Assembly (NCBI GenBank): GCA_035715725.1
Contig: DASTKT010000120.1
Coordinates: 1-16,344 of the forward strand
From: JADGGV01 sp035715725
GTDB lineage: Bacteria > Gemmatimonadota > Gemmatimonadetes > Longimicrobiales > RSA9
Direction: 5' to 3'
DNA length: 16,344 nt
In this document: positions 1-7,014 of the stretch, piece by piece
Position numbering within the stretch: position 1 is the first letter of the stretch
Layout: each line of letters begins with the position of its first letter
Notes under the pieces: generated by a model
The model's database searches: none
Told to the model about the DNA's origin: nothing
What the model saw: the letters and a program-made list of their open reading frames with translations, nothing else
Position numbers and translations under genes: made by a program

Positions 1-1112
1 CCGGCAACCGCGCCCCCGGGGACTGGGGCGGCCTCGTCATCGTCGGCAACGCGCTCGACAACCGCTGCGTCACCGGCGGCGTCTGCACGCTCTTCACCGA
101 GGGGCCGCAGGGCACCGGCCAGGACGTCGGCGAGAACTACGGCGGCGGCACCGACCCGAACGACAACAGCGGCACGCTCAAGTACGTGCGCATCGAGTTC
201 GCCGGCTTCGCCGTGCTCAAGGACCAGGAGCTGAACTCCGTCTCCAGCTACGTCGTCGGCAGCGGCACGCAGTACGACTACGTGGAGACGATCGCCGGGC
301 TCGACGACGCCTTCGAGTTCTTCGGCGGCGGCGCGCAGCTCCGCCACCTGATCTCCTTCGAGACCGGCGACGACCACTTCGACTGGTCCGAGGGCTTCCA
401 GGGGAAGGGGCAGTGGATGATCGCCCTCCAGACCACCGTCATTCAGCCGCGCGCCGGCGCCGGCTTCGTCTCCACCGACCCGCGCGGCTTCGAGGGCGAC
501 GGCTGCGAGATCGACAAGGCCGGCTGCACCGGCTTCGGCATCGCGCCCTACTCCCAGCCGTTCTTCGCGAACTTCACGATCATCGGCCCCGGCCCCGGCG
601 TCTTCACGCCGACCGACGGCAACGGCATGGTCGTGCGGCGCGGCTCCGGCGGCACGTTCGTGAACGGCGTCGTCGCGCGCTGGCCGGGCTTCGCCATCAG
701 CGTCCGCGACTCCGCCTCGCTGAAGGAGCTCGAGCGCGACTCGCTCATCGTCCGCAACCTGGTCTTCGCCGAGAACGGGGCGAACTTCGAGCCCGCGGGC
801 ACGAACTTCGGCCAGAAGGACCGCTTCGCGAACGCGAGCATCACCGAGGCGACGGGGGCGGCGACGTCCCTCTTCGTCAACCTCCCCGCGGCGAAGGCGG
901 TCCCCGACATCGCGACGATCGACTTCACTCCCGCGGCCGGCGGCGCCCTCGCCTCCGGCGGCCTGACCACCTTCCCCGCGGTCATCCAGGCCCGCGCCGG
1001 CAACTTCTTCGGTGGCAGCATCACCCCCACCTCCTATGTCGGCGCGGTCGACCCCGCCGGCGGGACGAACGGGAAGTGGTGGCAGGGTTGGACCGCGTAC
1101 TACACGAAGTGA
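1..1112 (+). CDS. Secreted surface protein, C-terminal part (5' end outside window)
   Basis: The reading frame is open from base 3 and ends at TGA 1110-1112, so the gene starts upstream of the window. About 369 residues are visible. The segment opens with GNRAPGDWGGLVIVGNA and contains GTLKYVRIEFAG and DDAFEFFGGGAQLRHLIS, which look like successive beta-strand turns of a right-handed beta-helix or repeat protein. These phrases resemble large exported proteins annotated only as hypothetical in Bacteroidota and Gemmatimonadota, often near TonB-dependent receptors; that is recalled family knowledge, not a search result. Several cysteines (for example in DNRCVTGGVC and GDGCEIDKAGC) could form disulfides outside the cytoplasm. 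Asp-rich, Gly-rich turns could bind calcium, but this is a guess. No sorting domain is obvious at the C terminus. A strong hairpin follows the stop codon. The molecular function is unknown. Confidence 0.75.
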   Translation, partial: GNRAPGDWGGLVIVGNALDNRCVTGGVCTLFTEGPQGTGQDVGENYGGGTDPNDNSGTLKYVRIEFAGFAVLKDQELNSVSSYVVGSGTQYDYVETIAGLDDAFEFFGGGAQLRHLISFETGDDHFDWSEGFQGKGQWMIALQTTVIQPRAGAGFVSTDPRGFEGDGCEIDKAGCTGFGIAPYSQPFFANFTIIGPGPGVFTPTDGNGMVVRRGSGGTFVNGVVARWPGFAISVRDSASLKELERDSLIVRNLVFAENGANFEPAGTNFGQKDRFANASITEATGAATSLFVNLPAAKAVPDIATIDFTPAAGGALASGGLTTFPAVIQARAGNFFGGSITPTSYVGAVDPAGGTNGKWWQGWTAYYTK

Positions 1113-1132
1113 GCGGACGCACCGCGTGAGCC

Positions 1133-1159
1133 GGCCGGCGCCCCCCACGGGCGCCGGCC
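1133..1159 (+). terminator. Hairpin terminator candidate after the surface-protein gene
   Basis: An 11-bp perfect stem (1133-1143 with 1149-1159) encloses a 5-nt loop and lies 20 nt after the stop codon. No T-tract follows, so it may stop or pause transcription with Rho, or simply protect the 3' end. Confidence 0.55.
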
Positions 1160-1181
1160 TCCGCACACCCGAGAACGAAGC

Positions 1182-1829
1182 ATGAGATACGACCACACGT
1201 TACGGGCGCTCCGCGCCCTCGCCGTTCCGCTGCTGATCGCGCTCGCCGCCTGCCGCGGCGAGCCCCGCCCCGCGTCCGGAGCCGTTCCCGCGAACGCGCC
1301 CAGCGCCGCAGGCGCGGCGCCCGCGCCCGGCGTCATCGACAGCGCCGTCCCGATCCCGGAGCTGCTCCGCCGCTTCCGGCGGAACACGCCGCCGGTCGCC
1401 GCGCTCGCCGACGCGCCGACCAGCCGCGAGGCGCTCGTCGCGCGCTTCGCCCGCGCCCTCGCCGCAGCCGATTCCGCCACCCTCGCGCGCCTCGCCCTCT
1501 CCCGCGCCGAGTTCGCCTGGCTCTACTACCCGGAGAGCCCGCTCGCCCGGCCGCCCTACGAGCTCTCCCCCGGGATGATGTGGTTCCAGATCGTCGCGAA
1601 CGACCGCAAGGGCCTCGGCCGCCTGCTGCGCGCCCACCGCGCCAAGCCGTTCCGCATCGACGGCCACCGCTGCGAGCCGCCGCTCCGCCAGGGCCCGAAC
1701 GTCGTCTACAACCGCTGCGTCGCCCTCGTGCGCGACCGCGGCGGCCAGCGCGCCGAGGCCGAGCTCTTCGGAAGCATCCTCGAGCGCGACGGCCGCTTCA
1801 AATTCGTGAGCTACGCGAACGGGTTGTGA
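1182..1829 (+). CDS. Predicted lipoprotein of unknown function
   Basis: This 215-residue protein starts at ATG 1182, just after a purine-rich stretch (GAGAACGAAG), and ends at TGA 1827-1829. The N terminus has a short basic region, a hydrophobic stretch and a lipobox LAAC ending near residue 24, so it should be exported and lipidated. A Pro/Ala-rich linker follows (about residues 25-50), then a globular part with an alpha-helical start and conserved-looking aromatics (EFAWLYYPES, MMWFQIVAND). Two later cysteines (HRCEPP, YNRCVAL) may pair. The closing strand RDGRFKFVSYANGL recalls the end of NTF2/SnoaL-like cone folds, but that is only an impression from the sequence. It sits alone between a hairpin and the phoB promoter region, so context gives no clear role. 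I do not recognise the family. Confidence 0.8.
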   Translation: MRYDHTLRALRALAVPLLIALAACRGEPRPASGAVPANAPSAAGAAPAPGVIDSAVPIPELLRRFRRNTPPVAALADAPTSREALVARFARALAAADSATLARLALSRAEFAWLYYPESPLARPPYELSPGMMWFQIVANDRKGLGRLLRAHRAKPFRIDGHRCEPPLRQGPNVVYNRCVALVRDRGGQRAEAELFGSILERDGRFKFVSYANGL

Positions 1830-1849
1830 GCCCCTCGCCGTGATGAGCT

Positions 1850-1893
1850 CGTTACATTTCGTTGATCGGCGCTTGACGGCTTCACGGTAGACG
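1850..1893 (+). promoter_or_regulatory. Possible Pho-box-type promoter of phoB
   Basis: Upstream of phoB are CGTTACA at 1850, TTGATC at 1862-1867 and CTTGACG at 1872-1878; the first and last are 22 nt (2 x 11) apart. A weak -10-like TAGACG begins 9 nt after the last repeat, the same spacing seen at the clearer boxes before pstS and the STAS-like gene. Repeats spaced by 11 nt are the usual form of PhoB/PhoP sites, and autoregulation of phoB is common. The match here is degenerate, so the call is tentative. Confidence 0.35.
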
Positions 1894-1904
1894 TTGTCCC
1901 TGGG

Positions 1905-1925
1905 GCGCCCGGCCCGGCCGGGCGC
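1905..1925 (+). promoter_or_regulatory. GC-rich hairpin in the phoB leader
   Basis: A perfect 9-bp stem (1905-1913 with 1917-1925) with a 3-nt loop lies between the candidate promoter and the phoB start. A 12-bp palindrome (1938-1949, centred on ACCGGT) follows. There is no T-tract. The hairpin could end transcription from the upstream lipoprotein gene, attenuate phoB, or stabilise the mRNA; the sequence does not decide. Confidence 0.4.
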
Positions 1926-1968
1926 ACGCGGACCCCACGCACCGGTGCGCGGTACTTACAGAGCGGAT

Positions 1969-2694
1969 ATGGCGCAGACGAAGAGCAAAGCGAGCACTCC
2001 CCGGGTGCTGGTGGTCGAGGACGAGCGCGACATCGCCGCGCTCGTCGCCTACCATCTCACGAAGGAAGGGTACCGTGTCCGCACCGCCGCGGACGGGGAG
2101 GAGGGGCTGGAGGCGGTCGGCAACGAGCGGCCGGACCTGATCGTGCTCGACCTGATGCTCCCCGGCTTCTCGGGCTACGAGATCCTGGGCGAGCTGCGCC
2201 GCCGGAGCGAGACCACGGACATTCCCGTCGTGGTCCTGACCGCGCGGCGCGACGAGGCGGACCGCATCAAGGGCCTCGAGCTCGGCGCCGACGACTACAT
2301 CACGAAGCCGTTCTCGCCGCGCGAGCTGGTGCTCCGGGTCGGCGCGGTGCTGCGCCGCTCGCAGGCACCGGCGGTCGCCGGCTCGGGCCGGCTGCTGCGC
2401 GGCGGGCCGATCGACGTCGACGTCGGCGCCATGCGCGCCACGCTCGGCGGCAGCGAGCTGGAACTGACGCCCACCGAGTTCCGCCTGCTGACGACGCTGA
2501 TCGAGCGCCGCGGCCGGGTGCAGAGCCGGCAGCAGCTCCTGGAGACGGCGTGGGACATCCACGCCCGCATCGAGACCCGCACCGTGGACATGCACGTGCA
2601 GCGGCTGCGCTCCAAGCTGGGTGAGGCGGGCTCGTGGATCGAGACCGTGCGCGGCTTCGGCTACCGCTTCCGCGGGCGCGACGGCGGCGAGTGA
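1969..2694 (+). CDS. phoB: Phosphate regulon response regulator PhoB
   Basis: This 241-residue OmpR/PhoB-family response regulator is the transcriptional activator of the Pho regulon. The receiver domain (about residues 11-125) has the acidic pair E17-D18, phosphoacceptor D61 in LIVLDLMLPG, T91 and K113 in ITKPF. The winged-helix DNA-binding domain (about 140-235) contains ELTPTEFRLL and the recognition-helix region RTVDMHVQRLRSKL, ending with the typical ETVRGFGYRF. I chose ATG 1969 because MAQTKSKASTPRVLVVEDE gives the family's normal N terminus; the frame is open back to TTG 1894, but the added residues are Arg/Pro-rich leader translation. The stop overlaps the phoR start (GTGA). Family membership is certain; assignment as PhoB rather than another OmpR paralogue rests mainly on its place beside phoR and pst genes. 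Confidence 0.93.
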   Translation: MAQTKSKASTPRVLVVEDERDIAALVAYHLTKEGYRVRTAADGEEGLEAVGNERPDLIVLDLMLPGFSGYEILGELRRRSETTDIPVVVLTARRDEADRIKGLELGADDYITKPFSPRELVLRVGAVLRRSQAPAVAGSGRLLRGGPIDVDVGAMRATLGGSELELTPTEFRLLTTLIERRGRVQSRQQLLETAWDIHARIETRTVDMHVQRLRSKLGEAGSWIETVRGFGYRFRGRDGGE

Positions 2695-4205
2695 AGGGAC
2701 GCCCCGGCCTCCGCCTCCTCCTCGTCGGCGGCTTCCTGGCCGCCGCCGCCGTCCTCGTCGTCGTCACGGAGCTCGTCGTGCGCGGCGCGCTCGTCGCCGC
2801 CCTCGAGGGCACGGTCCCACCCGCCCACGTCGCCCGCGCCATCGCCGCGACCCGCCTCGCGATCCTCGTCGGCTCCGCCGTGGCCATCGCGTTCCTCGCC
2901 GTGCTCGTCCTGCTCCTCGCCACGCTGCTGCGCGAGCGGATCCTCGACATGCGCGCCGAGGCCGCCCGCGTCGCGCGGGGAACCGGGCCGGACCTCGACG
3001 ATCGCGGCGTCGCGGAGCTCAGCGCCCTCGCGCGCGCCCTCAACCGCTTGCTCGGCGACGAGCGCGAGCTGCGCGCCATCGTCACCCGCCAGCGCGACGA
3101 GATGGCGCTGCTCCTCAGCGCCGCCGGCGAGGGCATCCTCCACATCACGCGCGGCGGGAGGCTGGCGCACCTGAACCCCGCCGCGCGCCGGCTGCTCGGC
3201 CTCCCCGACGACGTCGTCGGCCAGCCCGTCGGCTCCTTCGTCCGCCACGCCGAGCTGCGCCAGCTCCTGGTCCGCGCCGCGCAGGCCGGCGAGGTCGGCT
3301 CCCACGAGCTCTCCATCGACGGCAGCCGCATCCTCGTCATCCTGCGGCCGCTGCCGGATCCGTCCGGCGAGGGCGCCGCCGGCGGCATCGTCGCGGTCCT
3401 CGTCGACCTCACCGAGCTGCGCCGCCTCGAGGGCGTGCGGCGCGACTTCGTCGCCAACGTCAGCCACGAGCTGAAGACGCCGCTGACCAGCATCCGCGGC
3501 TACTCCGAGACGCTCCTCGAGGACGACGTCGATCCGGAGCTGCGCCGGCGCTTCCTCGAGACGATCGCCGTCAACGCGGAGCGCCTCCAGCGGATCGTGG
3601 ACGACCTCCTCGACCTCTCCCGCCTCGAGTCCGGCGGCTGGCGCCCCGAGATGGAGGCGGTCGACCCCGCCGCCCTCGCCGAAGACGCGTGGAGCGGCTT
3701 CCGCGAGCGCGCGGCGGGCCAGCGCGTCGCCTTCTCCATCGAGAACCCCGACGGCCGGCGCGTGCAGGCGGATCCTTCCGGCCTGCGCCAGGTCCTCTGC
3801 AACCTCTTCGACAACGCGCTCCGCTACACGCCGCCGGGCGGCCGCATCTCGGTCCGCATCGGCGCGCCCGGGGCCGCCGGCCACGACCGCCGCCCCGGCC
3901 GGGAGAGCGCCGCGCGCCGCTCCGCCGCCGGGGACACGGCCCGCGTCGCCATCGCGGTCCACGACACCGGCTCGGGCATTCCTCGGGACGCGCTCCCCCG
4001 CATCTTCGAGCGCTTCTACCGCGTCGACCCCGCCCGCTCCCGCGCCGAGGGCGGCACCGGCCTCGGCCTCTCCATCGTCAAGCACCTGGCCGAGAGCATG
4101 GGCGGCGAGGTCTCCGCCGAGAGCGAGCTCGGCCGCGGCACCACCATCCGCGTCGAGCTCGCCGACGCCACCGCGCCCCTCGTCGCCTCCCGCCACTCCG
4201 CGTAA
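2691..4205 (+). CDS. phoR: Phosphate regulon sensor histidine kinase PhoR
   Basis: This 504-residue membrane histidine kinase is the partner of the PhoB-type regulator. GTG 2691 overlaps the phoB stop by 4 nt and gives a short basic N terminus before the first membrane segment. Two membrane segments (about residues 9-30 and 56-80) enclose only a short periplasmic loop, typical of PhoR, which senses through Pst/PhoU rather than a large extracellular domain. A HAMP-like linker (81-115) and a PAS domain (about 125-235) follow. The HisKA H-box NVSHELKTPLTSIRG carries the phospho-accepting H259. The ATPase domain has the N-box (N371 to N375), G1 DTGSGIP (D425) and G2 GGTGLGLSIVKHL. An Arg/Ala/Gly-rich insertion of roughly 25 residues (391-415) sits just before the strand leading to G1 and is unusual. 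The stop codon lies inside the repeat cluster preceding the next gene. Confidence 0.93.
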   Translation: MKGRPGLRLLLVGGFLAAAAVLVVVTELVVRGALVAALEGTVPPAHVARAIAATRLAILVGSAVAIAFLAVLVLLLATLLRERILDMRAEAARVARGTGPDLDDRGVAELSALARALNRLLGDERELRAIVTRQRDEMALLLSAAGEGILHITRGGRLAHLNPAARRLLGLPDDVVGQPVGSFVRHAELRQLLVRAAQAGEVGSHELSIDGSRILVILRPLPDPSGEGAAGGIVAVLVDLTELRRLEGVRRDFVANVSHELKTPLTSIRGYSETLLEDDVDPELRRRFLETIAVNAERLQRIVDDLLDLSRLESGGWRPEMEAVDPAALAEDAWSGFRERAAGQRVAFSIENPDGRRVQADPSGLRQVLCNLFDNALRYTPPGGRISVRIGAPGAAGHDRRPGRESAARRSAAGDTARVAIAVHDTGSGIPRDALPRIFERFYRVDPARSRAEGGTGLGLSIVKHLAESMGGEVSAESELGRGTTIRVELADATAPLVASRHSA

Positions 4206-4256
4206 CCTTCGCGTTACCGCCGCCCCACCGGCGCCGTTACGCGACGGCGCGATCCT
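4201..4256 (+). promoter_or_regulatory. Pho-box-like promoter of the STAS-like gene
   Basis: CGTAACC (4201) and CGTTACC (4212) are exactly 11 nt apart, and CGTTACG recurs at 4235-4241. After a 9-nt gap comes GATCCT (4251-4256), a -10-like element. The stretch 4234-4257 matches 4827-4850 before pstS at 20 of 24 positions, including identical spacing between CGTTACG and the -10. The first repeat overlaps the phoR stop codon. PhoB-type activators typically replace the -35 box in this way. The third repeat is 23 nt from the second rather than 22. Confidence 0.55.
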
Positions 4257-4296
4257 CCTGGCGAGCCGGTCGATCCCTCTCGCTCGCGGAGGCTGC

Positions 4297-4674
4297 ATGC
4301 GCACCGTCACACGACCCACGCTCTGCGTCGTCGTCGCCATCGCCGGCGGCACGCTCGCCGCGCGCCTCTCCGGCGCGCTCGACCGCGGCCTCGCCGCCTC
4401 CATCGCCGAGCTGCTGCGCCGCCACGAGCCGCTCCGCCGCGTCTACCTGGAGGGCTCGCAGCTCCACTCCCTCGATCCCGTCGGCGCCCTCGTCCTCGGC
4501 CAGGCCCTGGTGGAGCGCCACCGGGCCGGGGTCCACGTCGTGCTCCTCGGAATGCCCGCCGCGCTCCGCCGCTCCCTCCGCCACCACCCTCTCTCCGCCT
4601 TCCTCGAGGGCGACGACGGGATCTTCCGCGACCCGGACCTGGAGCCCTTCGAGCTTCCGGCCAGCCGCCACTGA
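4297..4674 (+). CDS. STAS-domain-like protein in the Pho locus
   Basis: This 125-residue soluble protein starts at ATG 4297 with GGAGG at 4288-4292. Its pattern fits a STAS (anti-sigma-factor-antagonist/MlaB-like) fold: an early strand, LSGALDRGLAASIAELL (24-40) as strand plus helix, RRVYLEGSQL (47-56) as strand, then LDPVGALVLGQALVERH (59-75) and VHVVLLGMP (79-87). In SpoIIAA-type antagonists the loop after the central strand reads D-S-S-G with a phosphorylated serine. Here it is D60-P-V-G63, so both serines are missing and control by phosphorylation at that site is unlikely. The gene lies between phoR and pstS with its own Pho-box-like promoter, so a role in the phosphate response is a reasonable inference; the partner is unknown. 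The fold call is from sequence pattern only, and some divergent alpha/beta protein remains possible. Confidence 0.65.
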   Translation: MRTVTRPTLCVVVAIAGGTLAARLSGALDRGLAASIAELLRRHEPLRRVYLEGSQLHSLDPVGALVLGQALVERHRAGVHVVLLGMPAALRRSLRHHPLSAFLEGDDGIFRDPDLEPFELPASRH

Positions 4675-4691
4675 CGGCCGGTGGCCGGCCG
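4675..4691 (+). terminator. Hairpin directly after the STAS-like gene
   Basis: A 7-bp stem CGGCCGG with loop TGG and CCGGCCG begins right after the stop codon. There is no T-tract. Together with the separate promoter before pstS it would insulate the STAS-like gene from the pst operon. Confidence 0.4.
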
Positions 4692-4717
4692 GCGCGGCGC
4701 CCGCCGGGGCCGCGGTG

Positions 4718-4745
4718 CGCCGCCCGCCGCCCGCCGCCCGCCGCG
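4718..4745 (+). repeat. Short tandem repeat, 7-nt unit CGCCGCC
   Basis: Almost four consecutive copies of CGCCGCC (4718, 4725, 4732, and 4739 with one change) lie in the 226-nt gene-free stretch before pstS, which is almost pure G+C from 4690 to 4760. It is probably slippage-prone simple sequence with no evident function. Confidence 0.7.
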
Positions 4746-4805
4746 GCCGGCCGCCGCCGGAATCGGCCCGCCCCGCCCACCGCGGCCCGCGCCGTGCTGC
4801 GCAAG

Positions 4806-4849
4806 CGTTGCCGGTTCGTGACCGGTCCGTTACGCGGCGCCCCGATCTT
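4806..4849 (+). promoter_or_regulatory. Pho box and -10 element of the pst operon
   Basis: Three direct repeats start exactly 11 nt apart: CGTTGCC (4806), CGTGACC (4817) and CGTTACG (4828). A -10-like GATCTT (4844-4849) follows the last repeat after 9 nt. Tandem 7-mers spaced by 4 nt with the -10 about ten bases beyond are the architecture of PhoB-activated promoters, although the repeat sequence differs from the enterobacterial CTGTCAT. The site lies about 50 nt before the pstS start, where such a site is expected. Confidence 0.65.
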
Positions 4850-4900
4850 CACCGTGCTCGGCGGGAGGATGCGCGGGATGCCTGCAAAGGAGACGACGCA

Positions 4901-6004
4901 ATGGCGCGTTTGTGTGGCAGTGGGGCCGTCGTGCTCGGGGTCGGAGTCCTGCTCGCCGCGTGCGGCGGCGAGGGCGGGAAGACCACGCCCGGGCAGATGG
5001 CGCAGTCGGAGGCCGCGGGGGGGAAGGTGGCGCTCACCGGCGCCGGGTCCACGTTCGACGCGCCGGTCTTCACGCGCTGGTTCCAGGAGTACGCGCAGTC
5101 CCACCCGGTCCAGATCAACTACCAGTCGATCGGCTCCGGGGCCGGGATCCGCCAGTTCACCGAGGGCACGGTCGACTTCGGCGCCTCGGATGCGCCGATG
5201 ACGGACGAGCAGCTCGCCAAGGTCCCCGGCGCCATGAACCTGCCGGTGATCCTCGGCTCGGTCGCCATCACGTACAACCTTCCCGGCCTCCAGCAGCCGA
5301 TCCGCCTCACCGGCGACGTGCTGGCCGATATCTTCCTGGGCAAGATCAAGAAGTGGAACGACCCGCGCCTCGCGGCGCTGAACCCGGGCGTCGCGCTCCC
5401 GGACAAGGACATCCTCGTCGTGCACCGTTCGGACGGGAGTGGGACCAGCTACGTCTTCACCGACTACCTGTCCACCGTCAGCCCGGCGTGGAAGGCGGGG
5501 CCCGGGAAGGGCACGGCGGTCGCGTGGCCGACGGGCCTGGGCGGGAAGGGCAGCGAGGGCGTCACCGGGCAGGTCAAGCAGACGGAGGGCGCCATCGGCT
5601 ACGTCGAGCAGAGCTACGCCATGCAGAACCAGCTCCCGACCGCGTCCGTCCGCAACCGCGCCGGCGCGTTCGTCCAGCCGACCATCGAGGCGACGACCGC
5701 GGCCGCCGCGCAGGCCAACCAGCAGCTCCAGCAGCATCCCGATTTCCGGCTGTCCATCGTGGACGCGCCCGGCGCCGAGGCGTATCCGATCGCCGCATGG
5801 TCGTACCTGCTGGCCCGCTCCCACATGGACGACTGCCCGAAGGCGAAGGCGCTCTCCGATGCGTTCCGGTGGTCGCTCGCGCAGGGCGACGAGCCGGCCA
5901 AGCGGCTCGGGTACGCGCCGCTGCCGCAGCCGGTGAAGGAGCGGGTGACCGCGAAGCTCCAGGGGATGACCTGCGGGCCGGGCAACACGCCGGTCTCCGG
6001 CTGA
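4901..6004 (+). CDS. pstS: Phosphate ABC transporter substrate-binding lipoprotein PstS
   Basis: This 367-residue protein captures inorganic phosphate outside the inner membrane and hands it to PstCA. ATG 4901 is preceded by AAAGGAG (4886-4892) at good spacing. A signal peptide ends in the lipobox LAAC, so it is a membrane-anchored lipoprotein rather than a free periplasmic protein as in E. coli. Phosphate-binding signatures are present: LTGAGSTFDAPVFTRWF near the N terminus, SIGSGAGIRQF, DFGASDAPMT, and HRSDGSGTSYVFTDYL in the middle. The segment FLGKIKKWNDPRL is typical of the family. Length is slightly above the E. coli protein. It is the first gene of pstSCAB-phoU and lies directly downstream of a Pho-box promoter. 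The pstC start follows after 5 nt. Confidence 0.96.
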   Translation: MARLCGSGAVVLGVGVLLAACGGEGGKTTPGQMAQSEAAGGKVALTGAGSTFDAPVFTRWFQEYAQSHPVQINYQSIGSGAGIRQFTEGTVDFGASDAPMTDEQLAKVPGAMNLPVILGSVAITYNLPGLQQPIRLTGDVLADIFLGKIKKWNDPRLAALNPGVALPDKDILVVHRSDGSGTSYVFTDYLSTVSPAWKAGPGKGTAVAWPTGLGGKGSEGVTGQVKQTEGAIGYVEQSYAMQNQLPTASVRNRAGAFVQPTIEATTAAAAQANQQLQQHPDFRLSIVDAPGAEAYPIAAWSYLLARSHMDDCPKAKALSDAFRWSLAQGDEPAKRLGYAPLPQPVKERVTAKLQGMTCGPGNTPVSG

Positions 6005-6009
6005 AGCGG

Positions 6010-7014
6010 ATGACGCCGTACGCCTCCTCCGACCCCGTGGCGGCGCTCCCGGGCGCCGAGCGCGGCGCGCCGTCCCGGGTCGCGCGGGCGCTCGGCGGCG
6101 GCAACGTCGCCGACCGGGTGTACGGCCTCGTCCTCCTCGGGGCCGGGCTGGTGCTGCCGGTCCTCTTCGCCTTCATCATCGCCCGCGTCGGCGCCGCGGC
6201 CTGGCTCGCGGTGCGGAGTTTCGGGCCCGGCTTCGTCACCGCCACGGCGTGGGACCCGGTCGCCGGCCGCTTCGGCGCGCTGCCGTTCATCTTCGGCACC
6301 GTGGTCTCCTCGCTCCTCGCGCTGGCCGTGGCGTTCCCGCTCGCGCTCGGGCTGTCGATCTTCCTGACCGAGCTCGCGCCCCGCTGGCTCGCCGTGCCCG
6401 TCGCGTTCGCCACCGACCTGCTCGCCGCGATCCCGAGCGTCGTCTACGGCCTCTGGGGCATCTTCGTGCTCGTCCCCTGGCTGCGCACGCACGTCGAGCA
6501 GCCCATCGCCGACCGCTTCGGCGACGCCATCCCGCTGCTGGCCGGGCCCGCCTACGGCGTCAGCATCTTCGCGGCCGGCGTGATCCTGGCCATCATGATC
6601 ATCCCGTTCATCTCGGCCGTCTCGCGCGAGGTGCTGGCCGCGGTCCCGCGCACGCAGCGCGAGGCGGCGCTGGCGCTCGGCGCCACGCGCTGGGAGACGA
6701 CGTGGAAGTCCGTGCTCCCCTTCGCGCTCCCCGGCATCTTCGGCGCCGCGATCCTCGGCCTCGGCCGCGCGCTCGGCGAGACCATGGCCGTCACCATGGT
6801 CATCGGCAACCGCCCCGAGGTGCCCAGCTCGATCTTCCACCCGGGCTACACCCTGGCCAGCGTGCTCGCCAACGAGTTCGCCGAGGCCTCCGGCGACCTC
6901 TACCTCGCCAGCCTCATGGCGGTCGGCTTCATCCTGCTCGGCGTCACCATCGTGGTGAACGCGCTGGCGCGCCTCCTGGTCTGGTACGTCGCCCGGCGGG
7001 GGCGGGCCGCATGA
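6010..7014 (+). CDS. pstC: Phosphate ABC transporter permease PstC
   Basis: This 334-residue inner-membrane permease forms the phosphate channel with PstA. ATG 6010 lies 5 nt after the pstS stop; the frame is open far upstream, but only as a shadow of pstS. After about 35 polar N-terminal residues there are roughly six hydrophobic segments, beginning with VYGLVLLGAGLVLPVLFAFI. The family-typical stretches LLAAIPSVVYGLWGIFVLVP and IIPFISAVSREVLAAVP are present. The cytoplasmic EAA loop that contacts PstB reads REAALALGATRWETTWKSVL, and GLGRALGETMAVTMVIGN follows it. The C terminus is basic. The stop overlaps the pstA start (ATGA), implying translational coupling. Confidence 0.96.
   Translation: MTPYASSDPVAALPGAERGAPSRVARALGGGNVADRVYGLVLLGAGLVLPVLFAFIIARVGAAAWLAVRSFGPGFVTATAWDPVAGRFGALPFIFGTVVSSLLALAVAFPLALGLSIFLTELAPRWLAVPVAFATDLLAAIPSVVYGLWGIFVLVPWLRTHVEQPIADRFGDAIPLLAGPAYGVSIFAAGVILAIMIIPFISAVSREVLAAVPRTQREAALALGATRWETTWKSVLPFALPGIFGAAILGLGRALGETMAVTMVIGNRPEVPSSIFHPGYTLASVLANEFAEASGDLYLASLMAVGFILLGVTIVVNALARLLVWYVARRGRAA

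Noticed and set aside
1198..1204. CGTTACG, identical to the Pho-box repeat
   Set aside because: It lies inside codons 6-8 of the lipoprotein gene, has no 11-nt-spaced partner and no -10 at the right distance, so it is probably chance.
1894..1968. Upstream TTG start giving PhoB 25 extra residues
   Set aside because: The extra residues are Arg/Pro/Gly-rich, cover the leader hairpin and are absent from the family. ATG 1969 gives the normal N terminus.
4718..4745. Tandem CGCCGCC repeat considered as a regulator-binding array
   Set aside because: The unit is 7 nt of pure G+C in a region that is nearly all G+C; slippage is a sufficient explanation.
2621..6004. A 3.4-kb open frame running through phoR, the STAS-like gene and pstS
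   Set aside because: Only its last third (from 4901) is a real protein, PstS. The rest is Arg/Pro-rich out-of-frame translation of phoR and the GC-rich gap, so it is not a fusion.
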